From assembly GCA_019113605.1 (NCBI GenBank), contig DXHF01000155.1, positions 1 through 33,416 on the forward strand: a stretch of DNA of 33,416 nt. Direction: 5' to 3'. Source of the stretch: Candidatus Paenibacillus intestinavium. Its GTDB lineage: Bacteria; Bacillota; Bacilli; Paenibacillales; Paenibacillaceae. Position 1 is the first letter of the stretch. Every line of letters begins with the position of its first letter. Both the position numbers and the translations under genes were made by a program. Below the pieces are notes generated by a model. It ran no database searches. It was not told the origin of the DNA and saw only the letters and a list, made by a program, of their open reading frames with translations. Below are positions 31,795-33,416 of the stretch, piece by piece.

Positions 31795-33416
31795 TTATAG
31801 CTTATTCAATAGATTGAATATCACTTGCGCTGCTTCCGAACGTGTAGCTACGTCCATTGGAGTATATACATTATTCTCCTTACCCTTAATCAAGCCTAGC
31901 CCATATGCTGCTGTTAAAGATTGTTGTGCCCACTTGCTGACACTATCAAAATCGCTAAATGGCATATGACCTGCTCGCTCAGCTGCCAACTTACCGTTAA
32001 GCTCATACCCTCTCATTAGTAGAACGACTAGCTGCTCTCTCGTAATCGTTTCATGAGGTGCAGCTTTATTATTGCCTGTTCCAAAGAGTAAGCCCGCTTC
32101 CTCAGCAGCGGCCATTGCCTCTGCGAACCAATCATTGTCATTGACGTCGTTAAAGCTTGCATTTTTCGTTGCCTTTAAGCCAAGCGCCCGAACGAGCATC
32201 GAAATAAATTCAGCACGAGTCACATTTTTCGTTGGACTAAATTGTGTAGTTGTTACACCATCGACCACTTGCTTCGCACTTAATATACGAATCGTGTCAT
32301 ATGCCCAGTGGTCAGCAGCGACATCGAAATACGTCTTATCGTAAGCTAATACAACGTATTGACCAGTTTCCTCCAGCCTTACTTCTATAGCATCTTCGTT
32401 CAATTTGCCTCCCATATAGATAATGCTTCCATCCGCTTCAAGCTTGTAAACACCGACAGGTACACCTTTCGTTTCCCCCGTTACTGGGATCGTTAATAAC
32501 GGTGATTGTTCAGCTTTAATAGGCGTATATTCAAATACAGGAGCTAGCTGATTCAACGTTGCACTTAATAGACTAGCAGCTTGTGCTACGACTTGCTTAG
32601 CTGCATCCTGTTCTTGCTGACTCATCTCTTTCATACCTGTTGCTGTCGATGGTTTCTCTCCATCAACTTCAGTTGGGTCCGTTATTTCTGGTTCAGTTGA
32701 CCCTGGATGAATTGGACGCTTCTTTTTAATATCCGCCAAGGATACAGTCAGATCAGCCCACGCTGCAATTTTCCCAGCATCATCCAAAGCTACAATAAAG
32801 AGATGATCTCCAGCAGCTGCTGTAATATTCGTCGCCACAGTCAAATTTTCTGTATAAGCATTTGGCTCATCACCTATATTCGGATGAGTCTGTGAGCTGG
32901 CACTACCTTTTACATATTTGTAAGCTACTTCATCAAGCAGTCCTGTCACCTTTGTCGTAAGCTCGATAGCTCCAGGCTCTAACCTAATTAAGCTCATCAT
33001 AGGTGCTGGTGTCTCTACAGGAAACGTAATGCCTTGATCCCATAAATTCAAATTAATTTTGAGCATCCGATCCATAATATAAGTCGTCGTATATCTATAA
33101 TAGTTAGCGCCTGATTCAAGCGTCACATACAAATATGAACCCCTTACGAAAAGACCTTCTGACATCGGAACGATCGTCAATGAACCGTTTACTTCCTTCT
33201 GGGATTGTTCATCCAAAAACCAAAGTGGAATATTACTTTGGCCAATCGCAACCAACTGATGCGGTGGATCATTCAACGGACTATTATAGCTGTTCAATGT
33301 ACTGTCCGCATTGCGACCATAAGAAGAGCTCAAAATAATGCTATCCCCAAGGAAAGCAGCTCCTTGTACCTTATCACGAACGGCAAGAACATAGTCTGGC
33401 AGTGCTGGATTACTTA
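31795..33416 (-). CDS. S-layer homology (SLH) domain surface protein, N-terminus beyond window
   Basis: The frame is open past the track's TTG at 33333 to the right edge, reading SNPALPDYVLAVRDKVQGAA in frame, so the true start is outside the window and 33333 is an artefact. The N-terminal visible part ends a probable beta-propeller-like domain (GAAFLGDSIILSSSYGRNAD). A beta-rich middle follows, then a low-complexity linker (HPGSTEPEITDPTEVDGEKP) and three SLH motifs over the last ~175 residues (AADHWAYDTIRILSAKQVVD; NDNDWFAEAMAAAEEAGLLF; VSKWAQQSLTAAYGLGLIKG). SLH triplets bind pyruvylated secondary cell wall polymer, so it is surface-anchored. Activity of the N-terminal domain is unknown. 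Confidence 0.92.
   Translation of the reverse strand, partial: SNPALPDYVLAVRDKVQGAAFLGDSIILSSSYGRNADSTLNSYNSPLNDPPHQLVAIGQSNIPLWFLDEQSQKEVNGSLTIVPMSEGLFVRGSYLYVTLESGANYYRYTTTYIMDRMLKINLNLWDQGITFPVETPAPMMSLIRLEPGAIELTTKVTGLLDEVAYKYVKGSASSQTHPNIGDEPNAYTENLTVATNITAAAGDHLFIVALDDAGKIAAWADLTVSLADIKKKRPIHPGSTEPEITDPTEVDGEKPSTATGMKEMSQQEQDAAKQVVAQAASLLSATLNQLAPVFEYTPIKAEQSPLLTIPVTGETKGVPVGVYKLEADGSIIYMGGKLNEDAIEVRLEETGQYVVLAYDKTYFDVAADHWAYDTIRILSAKQVVDGVTTTQFSPTKNVTRAEFISMLVRALGLKATKNASFNDVNDNDWFAEAMAAAEEAGLLFGTGNNKAAPHETITREQLVVLLMRGYELNGKLAAERAGHMPFSDFDSVSKWAQQSLTAAYGLGLIKGKENNVYTPMDVATRSEAAQVIFNLLNKL

Noticed and set aside
33333-33333. TTG start of the SLH protein given by the ORF track
   Set aside because: The frame stays open to the right edge with protein-like sequence and no ribosome binding site at the TTG.

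Overview
The window looks like chromosomal DNA from a low-GC Gram-positive of the Paenibacillaceae (Paenibacillus or a close relative). Grounds, all from reading: AT-rich sequence with AGGAGG-type ribosome binding sites, a YesM/YesN-regulated sugar ABC locus with a FAD oxidoreductase, lipoproteins with LAAC lipoboxes, an SLH-domain surface protein, a pspA-ydjGHI operon in the Bacillus order, and several PadR and ECF-sigma modules. No database search was possible. I saw no tRNA, rRNA, CRISPR array or complete mobile element.

Layout. 1-2714 (minus) is the 5' part of a six-PAS sensor histidine kinase missing from the ORF track because it runs off the left edge. 2750-3166 is a scrap zone: a broken GGDEF gene, a terminator and a relic of a group II intron 3' end. 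3167-11381 (minus) is a carbohydrate uptake locus: YesM-type kinase, YesN-type regulator, binding lipoprotein, two permeases and a FAD-dependent oxidoreductase, with a strong hairpin between the binding protein and the permeases. 11625-13644 (minus) holds small membrane and lipoprotein genes, including a 53-aa ORF below the track cutoff and a DUF421 protein. 13836-17405 (minus) is pspA-ydjG-ydjH-ydjI, preceded by a PF13796-like membrane protein. 18472-20567 (minus) is an ECF41-type sigma factor behind an NDH-2-like flavoprotein whose promoter matches the ECF41 consensus exactly. 20802-22758 is a TetR regulator divergent from a DsbA/FrnE-like protein and a YdhR-like monooxygenase. 23109-24777 (minus) is a PadR regulator overlapping an unusual SEDS (FtsW/RodA) protein, with a 48-bp palindrome over the promoter. 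Then come an AlkC-like HEAT-repeat protein, a Crp/Fnr regulator, an ECF sigma/anti-sigma pair with a probable autoregulated promoter, a second PadR/membrane-protein pair (plus) with an operator in its promoter spacer, an XRE regulator/Ntn-hydrolase operon with three identical operator palindromes, and the 3' part of an SLH-domain protein running off the right edge.

The theme is regulation of envelope and stress functions: most modules pair a regulator with one effector and show a readable cis site. The most promising are (i) the XRE/choloylglycine-hydrolase-like operon, where the expected N-terminal Cys nucleophile is Ser; (ii) the ECF41 autoregulatory circuit; and (iii) the PadR-controlled SEDS protein with an N-terminal cytosolic domain. 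Many ORF-track starts are too early; the preferred starts below rest on ribosome binding sites and family starts.
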